This document shows, piece after piece, positions 1-9,790 of a stretch of 64,000 nt of DNA. Each line of letters starts with the position of its first letter. Position 1 is the stretch's first letter. The notes beneath the pieces are model-generated. The model did no database searches. It was not told where the DNA came from and was given only the letters and a program-made list of their open reading frames with translations. The position numbers and the translations under genes were made by a program. This DNA is from Glycomyces albidus. Its GTDB lineage: Bacteria; Actinomycetota; Actinomycetes; Mycobacteriales; Micromonosporaceae. The stretch covers positions 54,517 through 118,516 of the forward strand of contig NZ_WIAO01000017.1 in NCBI RefSeq assembly GCF_009451885.1, in the 5' to 3' direction.

Positions 1-1470
1 GTGAGCGACGCCGCGATCGCGGCAGGCGCGCCCGCGCCCGTCCTGCTGCCCGAGCCGGTCGCGGCCGCCCGGTACTTCGCCGAGGTCCTCGGCCACCGCG
101 TCGGCCCAGGACAGGCGGTCGTCGTCTACGACCTCGGCGCCGGTACGTTCGACGCCAGTGCGGTCACCGCCGCTCCGCACGGCTTCGAGGTCCTCGCGGT
201 CGACGGCTCGGACCGCGTGGGCGGCCACTACCTCGACCAGGCGCTGGTCGACTACCTCGGCGGCCGCTTCGCCGGCACCGAGGAGCGCGCGGCGGCCTGG
301 CGGGCCCTGATCGACGGCGGGGACGACGCCACCGAGTCCCGCCGGGCCCGCTTCATGCTCTACGACGAGGTCCGCGGCGCGAAGGAGCGGCTGTCGCGCC
401 GTTCGACCACCGAGGTCCTCGTCCCCGGTTTCGCGGCCGAGGAGCTGCTGACCCGCGCCGAGCTCGAACTCCTGGCCCGCCCGCTCCTGGCGCAGACCGT
501 CGCGATCACCAAGGCCGTGATCCGCGAGGCGAGGCTCGCCCCGGAGCAGATCGCGGGCATCTTCATGGTCGGCGGCGCGAGCCGCATGCCGTTGGCCGCC
601 ACCATGATCCACCAGGAGATCGGCGTCGCCCCGACCATGATCGAGCAGCCCGAGCTCGTGGTCGGCGAAGGCGCGGTGGCGCTCGCGGACCAACCGCTCA
701 CGCCTGCCGCGGCCCCGCTTGTCCTGCCGCCGACCCTGACCGGCGCGCCGTCGGCGGGTCCGGCGGCCCCGGCGCCCGCGACCCCGGTGGTCCAGCCGCC
801 CGTTTCGGGTCCGGCGACGGCGGTCCAGCCGTCCGTTCCGACGGCGGTCCAGCCGGTTCCCGGCCCGGTGACGACGGTGCAGCCCCTCGTCCGGGACCGG
901 CCGCGCCGGCGCCTGCCGGTCGCGATGCTCATGCTGGCGACGGTGCTCGCGTTCGCCGTGATCGGGGGCGGCGCATGGTGGTTGAGCGGCCGCACCGGCC
1001 AGGCCGCGGAGGAGGACCCGACCGAGTCCATCGGGACGGCGGAGTCGGTGTCGCCGGCCGCCGAGTCCGAATCCCCGGCGCCTTCGGACAGTCCCGAGCC
1101 GGACCCGGCTTCGCAAGCGCCGCAGACGATCACCGGGGAGGTCTACTGGGACTGCCCGATGACTCGCACCTACTGCCGCGACCAGGGCGGCGAACCGGGC
1201 ATCCGCGCCGCCGCCGACGATGTGACGGCCATCGGCTATGCCGCGGTCGGCACGGTGTTCGAGCTGGTCTGCTACGACAGGGCCGAGCTGATCACCCCGC
1301 GCGGCAACGAGGGCGAGGAAGGCCACTGGGACTACCACCCCGGCAAGGACGCCTCTGACGTCATGGTCAAGGTCGCCCTGGGCGGCGGGGAGTACGGCTT
1401 CATCCCGTTCGTGTGGCTGGTGATCGACCCGGCCGACCCGAACTCGCTCGGGGGACTGGCCGAGTGCTGA
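1..1470 (+). CDS. Membrane-anchored Hsp70-like protein, 5'-truncated by the window edge
   Basis: This is the C-terminal part of an Hsp70/actin-fold ATPase fused to a membrane anchor and an outer domain. Seen: the phosphate-2 motif DLGAGTFD at residues 44-51 and the adenosine-type motif GGASRMPL at 191-198. The phosphate-1 motif that should come first is missing, so the true start lies left of the window even though base 1 happens to be a GTG. A Pro/Ala/Val-rich linker (about 235-300) leads to one hydrophobic segment (about 305-328), then a Ser/Glu/Pro-rich spacer and a small domain with several Cys and Trp residues that should be outside the cell. There is no substrate-binding domain of the DnaK type. 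Such proteins occur in actinobacteria, but the client is unknown. It ends at a bidirectional terminator facing doxX. Confidence 0.8.
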   Translation: MSDAAIAAGAPAPVLLPEPVAAARYFAEVLGHRVGPGQAVVVYDLGAGTFDASAVTAAPHGFEVLAVDGSDRVGGHYLDQALVDYLGGRFAGTEERAAAWRALIDGGDDATESRRARFMLYDEVRGAKERLSRRSTTEVLVPGFAAEELLTRAELELLARPLLAQTVAITKAVIREARLAPEQIAGIFMVGGASRMPLAATMIHQEIGVAPTMIEQPELVVGEGAVALADQPLTPAAAPLVLPPTLTGAPSAGPAAPAPATPVVQPPVSGPATAVQPSVPTAVQPVPGPVTTVQPLVRDRPRRRLPVAMLMLATVLAFAVIGGGAWWLSGRTGQAAEEDPTESIGTAESVSPAAESESPAPSDSPEPDPASQAPQTITGEVYWDCPMTRTYCRDQGGEPGIRAAADDVTAIGYAAVGTVFELVCYDRAELITPRGNEGEEGHWDYHPGKDASDVMVKVALGGGEYGFIPFVWLVIDPADPNSLGGLAEC

Positions 1471-1475
1471 GCAGG

Positions 1476-1506
1476 CCGGGCGGGCGGCTCGGCGCCGCCC
1501 GCCCGG
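1476..1506. terminator. Bidirectional hairpin terminator between the Hsp70-like gene and doxX
   Basis: A perfect 13-bp stem (1476-1488 with 1494-1506) closes a 5-nt loop between two converging genes. There is no T-tract on the plus side, as is common in high-GC actinobacteria. Confidence 0.7.
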
Positions 1507-1514
1507 ACACCCGG

Positions 1515-1958
1515 TCAGGCCGTCGCAGCGGCCGGTTCGACGGACTTCTCGTCCATCTTCTTGTTGAGCCACAGGTTGTCGAGCGCGAACAGCCCGCCGC
1601 CGGAGAACCCGATGGCGATCGAGACCGCGGCGAGGGTCAGCACGTACTCGTAGCCGCCGTCCCTGGAGAAGAACCCGCCGTCGAGGTGGACGTAGAACAT
1701 CGCGCCGAGCATCACCCCGGCCAGGGCGAGCCCCACCAACGGTAGGAGCGCTCCCAAAATAAGGAACGCGCCACCGATGAGCTCGGCGAAGACCGTGAAG
1801 TAAGCCGAGAGCGTGGGTGCCGGGATGCCCAAGCCCTCGAAGCCCTGCGCGGTCTCGTCGAGGCCGCCGCTCAACTTCTGCCAGCCGTGGGCGATGAAGA
1901 CGATGCCGAGCACCACCCGTCCGATCAGCAGGCCGATCGGTTGGAGTTTTGCGATCAT
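1515..1958 (-). CDS. DoxX family membrane protein
   Basis: A small integral membrane protein of 147 aa with four hydrophobic segments. The N-terminal signature runs IGLLIGRVVLGIVFIAHG followed by QKL, typical of DoxX. DoxX-type proteins are linked to quinone or thiol redox chemistry and oxidative-stress defence, but the reaction here is not known. The start at 1958 is preferred over an ATG 12 bp upstream because GGGAGGC lies directly before ATGATCGC; the upstream ATG is part of that ribosome-binding site. It is transcribed alone. A palindrome at 2063-2080 lies about 105 bp upstream and may be its operator. Confidence 0.82.
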   Translation of the reverse strand: MIAKLQPIGLLIGRVVLGIVFIAHGWQKLSGGLDETAQGFEGLGIPAPTLSAYFTVFAELIGGAFLILGALLPLVGLALAGVMLGAMFYVHLDGGFFSRDGGYEYVLTLAAVSIAIGFSGGGLFALDNLWLNKKMDEKSVEPAAATA

Positions 1959-2062
1959 GTTGCCTCCCATAGGCTAAGCCGCAACCGCCGGCCCATAGTG
2001 GACCAGTGGCGGCGGCGATCGGCGCCGTCCGCCGTCTCCGGGAGGAGAGTCCGAGGCAGGCG

Positions 2063-2080
2063 TAGTTGACTTTTCAACTA
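2063..2080. promoter_or_regulatory. Palindromic operator candidate upstream of doxX
   Basis: TAGTTGA-CTTT-TCAACTA is a perfect inverted repeat with 7-bp arms and a 4-bp centre. It lies in the gap between the acnR-like gene and doxX, about 105 bp before the doxX start. Compact dyads of this kind are typical of MarR/HxlR-type regulators, which often control doxX genes. No such regulator is encoded next to it, so the link is inferred. Confidence 0.4.
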
Positions 2081-2193
2081 ACCCCGGAGCCTACCAGTGG
2101 CAATCGATGTATGTAAATATGTCCGGCTTCATGGATTGGGAGCGATTCCGCCGCGAGCGCGCCGCGGCCGGTCCGGGACCCGGTCGCCCGGCG

Positions 2194-2766
2194 CTAGCGG
2201 CGGCGGACCGCCTCCTCGACCAGTTGCAGGATCCGCGTGATGTCCAGATCGTCCCGCCCGGTGGCGAGGTAGCGGACCAGGCCGTCGTACATGAGCTGGA
2301 GGAACCCGGCGAGCACGTCGATGTCGAGGTCGGTGCGGAGCACGCCGATCTCGCGCTGGTGCTCGAGCCGCTCGCGGCTGGCCTCGGCGATGGCCTCCCG
2401 GCGCCGGCCCCACGCGTCGGCGAACTCGGGGTCGGTGCGCAGGCGCCGGGCCACTTCGAGCTGCGTGCCGAGCCAGCCGGAGATCTCGGGCTTGTCCGCG
2501 CCGGCCGTCAGGTCCTGCATGACGCCGACGAGCCCGCGCTCGGCCACGGTCGCGGCCATCTCCGCGGCGTCGACCGAGGCGACCGCCAGGAACAGGGCGT
2601 CCTTGTCCCTGAAGTGGTGGAAGATCGCGCCGCGGGAGAGCCCGGTTGCCTCCTCGAGCCGCCGGACCGTCGCGCCCTCGTAGCCGAATCTCGCAAAGCA
2701 CGAGCGGGCGCCGTCCAGGATCTGCTGGCGGCGCGAGTCGAGGTGTTCTTGGCTGACGCGAGGCAC
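2194..2766 (-). CDS. acnR: TetR-family repressor, AcnR-like
   Basis: A TetR-type one-component repressor of 190 aa with an N-terminal helix-turn-helix (about residues 12-60) containing GYEGATVRRLEEATG, then SRGAIFHHFRDKDALFLA. This stretch, plus RRLRTDPEFADAW further on, closely resembles what I remember of Corynebacterium AcnR, the citrate-sensing repressor of aconitase, so the subfamily call is stronger than a generic TetR call. The C-terminal half would be the ligand and dimer domain. In corynebacteria acnR follows acn; here no aconitase gene is nearby, so it would act in trans. Start is a GTG at 2766. No alignment was run. Confidence 0.7.
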   Translation of the reverse strand: MPRVSQEHLDSRRQQILDGARSCFARFGYEGATVRRLEEATGLSRGAIFHHFRDKDALFLAVASVDAAEMAATVAERGLVGVMQDLTAGADKPEISGWLGTQLEVARRLRTDPEFADAWGRRREAIAEASRERLEHQREIGVLRTDLDIDVLAGFLQLMYDGLVRYLATGRDDLDITRILQLVEEAVRRR

Positions 2767-2857
2767 TCGGCAATCTTGCCACCTGGGATTGGCCGCGGCC
2801 CCGGCAGTCGCCTACCGTTGTCCCCATGGACAGGCGGGGACGGCGGAGGAGCGGCGC

Positions 2858-3061
2858 ATGAAGCTCAGCGATTTCTGGGACCGGATGAACGAGACCTTCG
2901 GGCAGGCGTACGCCAGGTCCGTCGCCGCCGACCACTCCCTGGGGCAGCTCGGCGGGCGCACCATCGACCAGGCGCTCGCCGACGGCGAGAACGCCAAGGC
3001 CGTCTGGATGGCGGTGTGCCGGGCCTGGCCCGAGCGGGTCCCCTCCCGGCTGGTGCGCTGA
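2858..3061 (+). CDS. DUF3046 protein upstream of recA
   Basis: A 67-aa acidic, soluble protein of unknown function. It starts [18 protein letters not shown] and carries the [10 protein letters not shown] and KAVWMAVC motifs that mark DUF3046, a small actinobacterial family normally found just before recA. The ATG at 2858 follows GGAGGAG with good spacing; an upstream in-frame start at 2789 would add a low-complexity extension and is rejected. It is separated from recA by about 120 bp that hold the recA promoter, so it is probably not co-transcribed from that promoter. Confidence 0.85.
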   Translation: MKLSDFWDRMNETFGQAYARSVAADHSLGQLGGRTIDQALADGENAKAVWMAVCRAWPERVPSRLVR

Positions 3062-3094
3062 TCGGCGGTTCCCTCACCTTGCGGTTTTCGGCCC

Positions 3095-3142
3095 TGTTCG
3101 AACAAGCCGTGGTCCTAGGTTGTCGGATGGGGCGACTACCGT
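3095..3142 (+). promoter_or_regulatory. recA promoter, RecA-NDp (ClpR) type, with a lone TTCGAA palindrome
   Basis: TTGTCGGATG at 3120-3129 and TACCGT at 3137-3142 match in both sequence and spacing the LexA-independent DNA-damage promoter known from mycobacterial recA (TTGTCRGTGG, then TANNNT). The predicted transcript start is near 3149. Upstream at 3095-3104 is TGTTCGAACA, a 10-bp palindrome that holds only the inner part of an SOS box. The second half-site expected for an actinobacterial LexA box is absent. Confidence 0.6.
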
Positions 3143-3182
3143 AATCGGCATGGCTAAGCAGACAGGATCAAGGGGAGGCGGG

Positions 3183-4215
<1,033 letters not shown>

Positions 4216-4241
<26 letters not shown>

Positions 4242-4752
4242 GCCGAACGACCCGGAAGCGGCCCGGCAGTACTGTCTCCAACTGCTGTCGGGCCGGCCCC
4301 GCACGCGCACCGAACTCGGCGATTCGATGCGCCGCAAGGGCTTCGAGGAGCACATCGTCGCCGAGATCCTCGAACGCTACTCCGAGGTCGGGCTCATCGA
4401 CGACGCGCTCTTCGCCCGCGCCTGGGTCGAATCGCGCCACCGCTCCCGCGGCCTGTCCAAGCGCGCCCTCGTGGGGGAGCTGCGCCGCAAGGGCGTCGAC
4501 CCCGACTTCGTCGACGCCGCCGTCGAGCAGGTCAGCGACGACGACGAACGCGAGGCCGCCCTCGACCTGGCCCGCCGCCGCTACCGCTCCCTCGCCGGGC
4601 AGAGCGACGACGCCGTGCTGCGCAAGCTCGTCGGCATGCTCGCCCGCAAGGGCTACGGGTCCGGAGTCGCCATCCCGGTCGTCAAGCAGGTCCTCGCGGA
4701 AGCGGAGAGCGACGCCGCCGAACTCCTGGACGAGGACGCCCACTACGAGTGA
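4216..4752 (+). CDS. recX: Regulatory protein RecX
   Basis: A helical-repeat protein of 178 aa that binds RecA filaments and limits their activity. The three-helix repeats are visible: [15 protein letters not shown], then [14 protein letters not shown], then [14 protein letters not shown], then a third repeat with LARRRYR and [19 protein letters not shown]. The GTG start at 4216 lies inside the end of recA (26-bp overlap) with GAGG a few bases upstream, which implies coupling. The N-terminus is basic and the C-terminus acidic. The 217 bp that follow hold no gene and should contain the serA promoter. Confidence 0.95.
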
Positions 4753-4969
4753 GGTCACCTGTGACGGCGCACACCTCGCGAATCGCCCCGCGGCCCGCGG
4801 GCCACGCCCGCCAGGGCTGTGACCTGTGGGGCGCGACGTGCGAGGGGAGTTCCAGGATTCGGAATCTGCGAGGTCGGTAAGGAGTCGTTAACGCGATGGA
4901 CATACCATTGCCGCGACGACGCAGCGCCGCGCCCGGTCCTCCGTCTCTCCTTACCTTTGCGAGGTATCC

Positions 4970-6568
4970 ATGACCGAACCGAAACCCGTCGTGGTCATTG
5001 CCGACCCGCTCGCGCCCGCCGCGGTCGAGGTCCTCTCCGGGGACTTCGACGTCCGGGAGATCGACGGTACGAACGTGGACTCCCTCCACGCCGCACTGGT
5101 CGAGGCCGACGCCGTCATCGTCCGCTCCGCGACCACCATCGACGCCGCCGCGCTCGAACACGCGCCGAAGCTCAAGGTCGTCGCCCGCGCGGGCGTGGGC
5201 CTCGACAACGTCGACCTGCCCGCCGCCACCGAGCGCGGCGTCATGGTCGTCAACGCGCCCACCTCGAACATCGTCTCCGCCGCCGAGCAGGCCATCACGC
5301 TGCTGCTCGCCAGCGCCCGCCACATCGCGCGCGCCGACGCGTCGCTGCGCGCCGGCCGGTGGGACCGCAAGAAGTTCACCGGCGTCGAGATCCAGGGCAA
5401 GACCCTCGGCGTGATCGGCTTCGGCAAGATCGGCCAGCTCGTCACCACCCGCATGCAGTCGTTCGACATGGACGTGGTCGCGTACGACCCGTACGCCCAG
5501 CCCGCGCTCGCCGCGAAGCTCGGCGTCCGCCTCGTCGACCTCGACACGCTCCTGTCGGTCGCCGACTTCATCACCATCCACCTGCCGAAGACCCCCGAGA
5601 CCGTCGGGATCATCGGCGAGGACGCCCTGAACAAGGTCAAGCCCGGGGTGCGGATCGTCAACGCCGCCCGCGGCGGCCTGATCGACGAGGACGCGCTCGC
5701 CGCGGCGCTCCAGGACGGCCGCGTCGCCGCCGCCGGCCTCGACGTGTTCGCGAAGGAGCCGTGCACCGACTCGCCGCTGTTCGCGCTCGACAACGTCGTC
5801 GCCGCCCCGCACCTGGGCGCCTCCACCCGCGAGGCCCAGGACAACGCCGGGCTCGCGGTCGCCAAGAGCGTCAAGCTCGCCCTGTCGGGCGAGTTCGTGC
5901 CGGACGCGGCGAACGTGCAGGCCGGCGGGGTCGTCCACGAAGAGGTCCGTCCGCTGCTGCCGCTCGCCGAGCGCCTGGGCCGCACCTTCAACGCGCTGGC
6001 CGGCTCGGCCGTCCAGTCGGTGACGGTGGAGGTCCGCGGCGACGTGGTCGCGCACGACGTGACGGTGCTCCAGCTCGCCGCCTCGAAGGGCCTGTTCGTC
6101 GACGTGGCCGACTCGGTCACGTACGTGAACGCGCCGCTCGTCGCCGAGCAGCGCGGGGTCGAGGTCGGGCTGTTCACCTCGCAGGAGTCGCCGGAGTACC
6201 AGACGCTCCTGACGCTGCGCGGCGCGATGGTCGACGGCCGGGGCCTGACGGTCTCGGGCACGATCAGCCCCGGTCCGCACGGCGGCCCGCGGCTGACCGA
6301 CATCGACGGCTTCGAGCTCGACATCGACCTGGACGGGTCGCTGCTGTTCCTGCGCTACACCGACCGGCCCGGCGTGGTCGGCCTCATCGGCGGCGCGATC
6401 GGCGACCTGAACATCAACATCGCCGCGATGCAGGTGGCCCGCAAGGCCGCCGGCGGCGAGGCCGTCATGGCGATGGCCCTCGATGCGCCGGTGCCCGCCG
6501 AGGTGCTGGGCCGCGTCAAGGACTCGGTCGGCGCGACCGGCGCCAAGGCCGTGACCCTGAAGGACTGA
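4970..6568 (+). CDS. serA: D-3-phosphoglycerate dehydrogenase
   Basis: First step of serine synthesis: 3-phosphoglycerate plus NAD to 3-phosphohydroxypyruvate. The 532-aa protein is the long actinobacterial type: substrate domain, NAD domain with GFGKIG at 150-155, catalytic Arg in NAARGG (231-236) and His in PHLGAST (His281), then an intervening domain and a C-terminal ACT domain from about residue 455 ([21 protein letters not shown]) expected to sense serine. Start ATG follows GAGGT. The ILV/LEU genes leuB and ilvE follow, but separate hairpins lie between all three, so they are probably independent units. Confidence 0.97.
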   Translation: MTEPKPVVVIADPLAPAAVEVLSGDFDVREIDGTNVDSLHAALVEADAVIVRSATTIDAAALEHAPKLKVVARAGVGLDNVDLPAATERGVMVVNAPTSNIVSAAEQAITLLLASARHIARADASLRAGRWDRKKFTGVEIQGKTLGVIGFGKIGQLVTTRMQSFDMDVVAYDPYAQPALAAKLGVRLVDLDTLLSVADFITIHLPKTPETVGIIGEDALNKVKPGVRIVNAARGGLIDEDALAAALQDGRVAAAGLDVFAKEPCTDSPLFALDNVVAAPHLGASTREAQDNAGLAVAKSVKLALSGEFVPDAANVQAGGVVHEEVRPLLPLAERLGRTFNALAGSAVQSVTVEVRGDVVAHDVTVLQLAASKGLFVDVADSVTYVNAPLVAEQRGVEVGLFTSQESPEYQTLLTLRGAMVDGRGLTVSGTISPGPHGGPRLTDIDGFELDIDLDGSLLFLRYTDRPGVVGLIGGAIGDLNINIAAMQVARKAAGGEAVMAMALDAPVPAEVLGRVKDSVGATGAKAVTLKD

Positions 6569-6619
6569 GCCGCCTCGCAGCGGATTCGGGCCGGTTCCAT
6601 CTGCTGAGAGTCGTTCGTC

Positions 6620-6666
6620 GGAATGCGGGACGGGTGCGTTATGGTGAACGCACCCGCCCGCATTCC
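6620..6666 (+). promoter_or_regulatory. Long hairpin in the leuB leader (terminator or attenuator)
   Basis: A 20-bp stem with one bulged A and a 6-nt loop: GGAATGCGGG at 6620-6629 pairs with CCCGCATTCC at 6657-6666, and C6631-GGGTGCGTT pairs with AACGCACCC-G6656. No T-tract follows. It could end the serA transcript or regulate leuB. The loop begins with an ATG (6641) that opens a 40-codon frame ending in TGA at 6761-6763, overlapping the leuB ATG. That frame has no clear ribosome-binding site and only one Leu codon, so a classical leucine attenuator is unlikely. Confidence 0.55.
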
Positions 6667-6759
6667 CCGTTTCCGGCGGCGCCCCGGAGGCATCCGAGCG
6701 CCACTGCCGGACGGGTCCGAGTGCGCGGGGCAGCGAGGAAACGAAACCAGAGAGGCACC

Positions 6760-7797
6760 ATGAGCAGGATCGCGGTCATCGCAGGCGACGGCATCGGGCA
6801 AGAGGTCATCGCCGAGGCGCAGAAGGCGCTCTCCGTGGCCCTCCCCGGCTACGAGTCCACCGAGTACGACCTCGGTGCGCGCCTGTACAACCGCACCGGC
6901 GAGGTCCTCCCCGAGTCCGTGCTGTCCGAGCTGGACGGCCACGACGCGATCCTCCTGGGCGCCATCGGCGACCCGTCGGTCCCGCCGGGCGTCCTGGAGC
7001 GCGGCCTGCTGCTGAGGCTCCGCTTCGAGTTCGACCAGTACGTGAACCTGCGGCCGAGCCGCCTGTACCCGGGCGCGACCTCGCCGCTGGCCGACGTCAA
7101 GCCCGGCGACATCGACTTCGTGGTGGTCCGCGAGGGCACCGAGGGCCTGTACACCGGCGCCGGCGGGAACCTCCACACCGGATCCCCGGCCGAGATCGCC
7201 ACCGAGGAGTCCCTGAACACGCGCTACGGCACCGAGCGGGTCATCCGCGACGCGTTCGAGCGCGCCCGCCGCCGCCGCGGCCACCTCACGCTCGTCCACA
7301 AGACGAACGTGCTCGTGCACGCCGGCGGCCTGTGGAAGCGGACCTTCGACGACGTCGCCGCCGAGTACCAGGACGTGACCACGGAGTACCAGCACGTGGA
7401 CGCCGCCGCCATGTTCCTGGTGAACCGGCCCCACACGTTCGACGTGATCGTCACCGACAACCTGTTCGGCGACATCCTCACCGACATCGCCGCGGCCGTG
7501 ACCGGCGGCATCGGCCTGGCCGCGACGGGTTCGATCAACCCCGACCACACGCACCCGTCGACGTTCGAGCCCGTGCACGGCTCGGCCCCGGACATCGCCG
7601 GGCAGGGGATCGCCGACCCGGTCGCCGCGATCTCCTCCACCGCGCTCCTGCTCGAGCACCTCGGCCGCGCCGACGCGGCCGCCGCGGTGAACGCCGCCGT
7701 GGAGCGCGAGCTCGCCTCCCGCGACAGCGGGACCACGATCCGCACCGGCGAGGTAGGCGACCGAGTAGCCGCCGACGTCGCCGGACAGCTCAGCTAG
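6760..7797 (+). CDS. leuB: 3-isopropylmalate dehydrogenase
   Basis: Third step of leucine synthesis: oxidative decarboxylation of 3-isopropylmalate with NAD. The 345-aa protein has the family start [13 protein letters not shown], the substrate Arg region [27 protein letters not shown], the KTNVL lysine, the metal-binding Asp run [16 protein letters not shown], and the NAD site [12 protein letters not shown]. It is the short actinobacterial LeuB form. The ATG at 6760 follows GAGGCACC. A strong T-tailed terminator follows, so it is the end of its transcript. Confidence 0.95.
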   Translation: MSRIAVIAGDGIGQEVIAEAQKALSVALPGYESTEYDLGARLYNRTGEVLPESVLSELDGHDAILLGAIGDPSVPPGVLERGLLLRLRFEFDQYVNLRPSRLYPGATSPLADVKPGDIDFVVVREGTEGLYTGAGGNLHTGSPAEIATEESLNTRYGTERVIRDAFERARRRRGHLTLVHKTNVLVHAGGLWKRTFDDVAAEYQDVTTEYQHVDAAAMFLVNRPHTFDVIVTDNLFGDILTDIAAAVTGGIGLAATGSINPDHTHPSTFEPVHGSAPDIAGQGIADPVAAISSTALLLEHLGRADAAAAVNAAVERELASRDSGTTIRTGEVGDRVAADVAGQLS

Positions 7798-7812
7798 ACC
7801 AGCACCAGTCTC

Positions 7813-7860
7813 AGCGCCCGGCGGGCCCGCGCTCAACAGAGCGTCTCGCCGGGCGCTTTT
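7813..7860 (+). terminator. Intrinsic terminator after leuB
   Basis: AGCGCCCGGCG (7813-7823) pairs with CGCCGGGCGCT (7847-7857), and a T-run follows. The loop can form a second small stem. Confidence 0.85.
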
Positions 7861-7974
7861 CACATGCCGTCCACGTGATGCAAGCCTGCTGCCCGACCAC
7901 CTGAACGAGCGGTAAGTTAAGCATCAGGACCAGACGCCCAAGCACACGATCTTGTGAACCCGAAGGACAGATCC

Positions 7975-9072
7975 ATGACCACCGACGGTCTTCCCGACCT
8001 CCGGCGCGAGCCGCACCCGAGCCCGACCCCGCCCGAGACGCGCGAACGCATCCTCGCCGACCCCGTCTTCGGCACCGTGTTCACCGACCACATGTTCCAG
8101 ATGACCTGGACCGAGGGCCGCGGCTGGCACGACGCCGTGGTCAAGCCCTACGGCCCGCTGACCCTCTCCCCGGCGGCGGCGGTCCTGCACTACGCCCAGG
8201 AGATCTTCGAGGGCCTCAAGGCGTACCGGCACCAGGACGGCGGCATCGGCCTGTTCCGCGCCGAGGCCAACGCGCACCGCCTCAACCTGTCGGCGGACCG
8301 CATGGCCATGCCGCACCTCCCCGAGGAGTGGTTCCTCGAGTCGATCCGCGAACTCCTCGCCGCGGACGGCGACTGGGTCCCGAGCCAGGACGAGGCCACC
8401 CTGTACCTGCGGCCCTACATGATCGCCTCCGAGGCGTTCCTGGGCGTGCGCCCCGCCAAGGAGTACACGTACCTGCTCATCGCCTCCCCGGCCGCCGCCT
8501 ACTTCAAGGGCGGTCCCAAGCCCCTGACCCTGTGGGTCTCGGAGGAGTACAACCGGGCCGGACCGGGCGGCACCGGCGCCGCCAAGGCCGGCGGCAACTA
8601 CGCCGCGAGCCTCCTGCCCCAGTCCGAGGCCATCGAGCACGGCTGCGACCAGGTGATCTTCCTCGACGCCGTGGAGTACAAGTACGTCGACGAACTCGGC
8701 GGCATGAACCTGTTCTTCGTCTACGAGAACGAGCAGGTCCTCTACACCCCCGAGCTGGGCACCATCCTGGCCGGGATCACCCGCGACGCCATCATGACGC
8801 TCGCCGCCGAGGCCGGCTGGGAGGTCCGCGAGACCAAGTACTCGATCGACCGGTGGCGCGACGACGCCGAGGCCGGCGTCCTCACCGAGGCGTTCGCGTG
8901 CGGCACCGCCGCCGTCATCACCCCGGTCGGCACCGTGAAGCGCCGCGACGGCGCGTTCACCATCGGCGGCGGTGAAGCCGGCAAGTTCACCATGCAGCTG
9001 CGCCAGACCCTCCTCGACCTCCAGTACGGCCGCACCGAGGACACCCACGGCTGGGTCACCAAGCTCGCCTGA
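7975..9072 (+). CDS. ilvE: Branched-chain amino acid aminotransferase
   Basis: A fold-type IV PLP enzyme that transfers the amino group between glutamate and the keto acids of Leu, Ile and Val. Seen: EIFEGLKAYRHQDG, the region GGTGAAKAGGNYAAS carrying the PLP lysine (Lys204), and ELGGMNLFFVYEN. Length 365 aa is usual for actinobacterial IlvE. The ATG at 7975 follows AAGGACAG; a GTG 21 bp upstream is in frame but sits before that site. It stands alone behind the leuB terminator, next to leuB in pathway terms. Confidence 0.95.
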   Translation: MTTDGLPDLRREPHPSPTPPETRERILADPVFGTVFTDHMFQMTWTEGRGWHDAVVKPYGPLTLSPAAAVLHYAQEIFEGLKAYRHQDGGIGLFRAEANAHRLNLSADRMAMPHLPEEWFLESIRELLAADGDWVPSQDEATLYLRPYMIASEAFLGVRPAKEYTYLLIASPAAAYFKGGPKPLTLWVSEEYNRAGPGGTGAAKAGGNYAASLLPQSEAIEHGCDQVIFLDAVEYKYVDELGGMNLFFVYENEQVLYTPELGTILAGITRDAIMTLAAEAGWEVRETKYSIDRWRDDAEAGVLTEAFACGTAAVITPVGTVKRRDGAFTIGGGEAGKFTMQLRQTLLDLQYGRTEDTHGWVTKLA

Positions 9073-9196
9073 CCGGCCCGAACGCGGCCGTCGCCCACCC
9101 GACGGCAGCCGCGCCTCGGCAGAAAAACCGGACAAACGATGGTCCCCTTCCCGTACCTTTGAACCACGTGTGTGGCGGGCTCGGGAAGGGGACGCG

Positions 9197-9790
9197 TTGA
9201 GCGAGGTCACCATTCGGTTGAACCGGCTGGGGCTGGAACAGGGCCGCATGTGGCAGGCCGTCGTCGCAGCCCTCGCCATCGCACTCCCGGTCGGGCTGTG
9301 GCTCGGCCTCGAACGCGCCCTCGGCGACTCGGTCCTCAGCATCGGCGACGGCGACACCCTCTACCTGCAGTCCTACCCCGTCCCCGGCGCCCGCCTCGAG
9401 TACGAGCTGCCGGGCAGCGGCTGGACCAGCCCCGGCGTCCACTTCGCCGACCAGCGCCAGAACTTCGTGCTCGACCACCTGCGCGCCTCCGTCGAGGTCG
9501 ACTCCGGCGTCGACAGCCTCGAGCGGCTCCTCGACCGCCGCGTCCAGCCCGTCATCGGCCAGAACGGCTACGTGTACAACAACGTCCGCGAATACGCCCA
9601 CGACGGCGCCGGGCTCTCCGGCTACCGCGCCGACATCATCGGCATCGACAGCGCCGGCTCGATCACCGTCGTCGGCAACGGCAAGGGCGCCGCCGCCATC
9701 CTCATCCTCATCGCCCCCGGCTCCGACCCCGCCGCCCCCGAAGTCGACCCCGACCCGTACGTGGCCGCGTTCGTCCTGGAGGGCAAGTGA
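9197..9790 (+). CDS. Membrane-anchored protein of unknown function, coupled to prsW
   Basis: Not recognised. A 197-aa protein with a short cytoplasmic N-terminus, one hydrophobic segment (about residues 17-36, ending LPVGLWLGLE), and an outer domain of about 150 residues with alternating polar and beta-like patches, ending in APEVDPDPYVAAFVLEGK. The TTG at 9197 is chosen because GGGAAGGGG lies 6-14 bp upstream and the N-terminus before it is low-complexity. Its TGA overlaps the GTG of the PrsW-like protease gene (GTGA), so the two are co-translated. This suggests, but does not prove, that it is a substrate or partner of the protease. Confidence 0.75.
   Translation: MSEVTIRLNRLGLEQGRMWQAVVAALAIALPVGLWLGLERALGDSVLSIGDGDTLYLQSYPVPGARLEYELPGSGWTSPGVHFADQRQNFVLDHLRASVEVDSGVDSLERLLDRRVQPVIGQNGYVYNNVREYAHDGAGLSGYRADIIGIDSAGSITVVGNGKGAAAILILIAPGSDPAAPEVDPDPYVAAFVLEGK

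Noticed and set aside
2107..3144. Plus-strand frame of 345 codons over the acnR-like gene
   Set aside because: Antisense to a clear TetR-family protein and running into the recA promoter region; no motif.
4819..6759. Long frame joined upstream of leuB, overlapping serA
   Set aside because: It is an out-of-frame reading of serA that happens to stay open into leuB; the leuB start at 6760 has its own ribosome-binding site.
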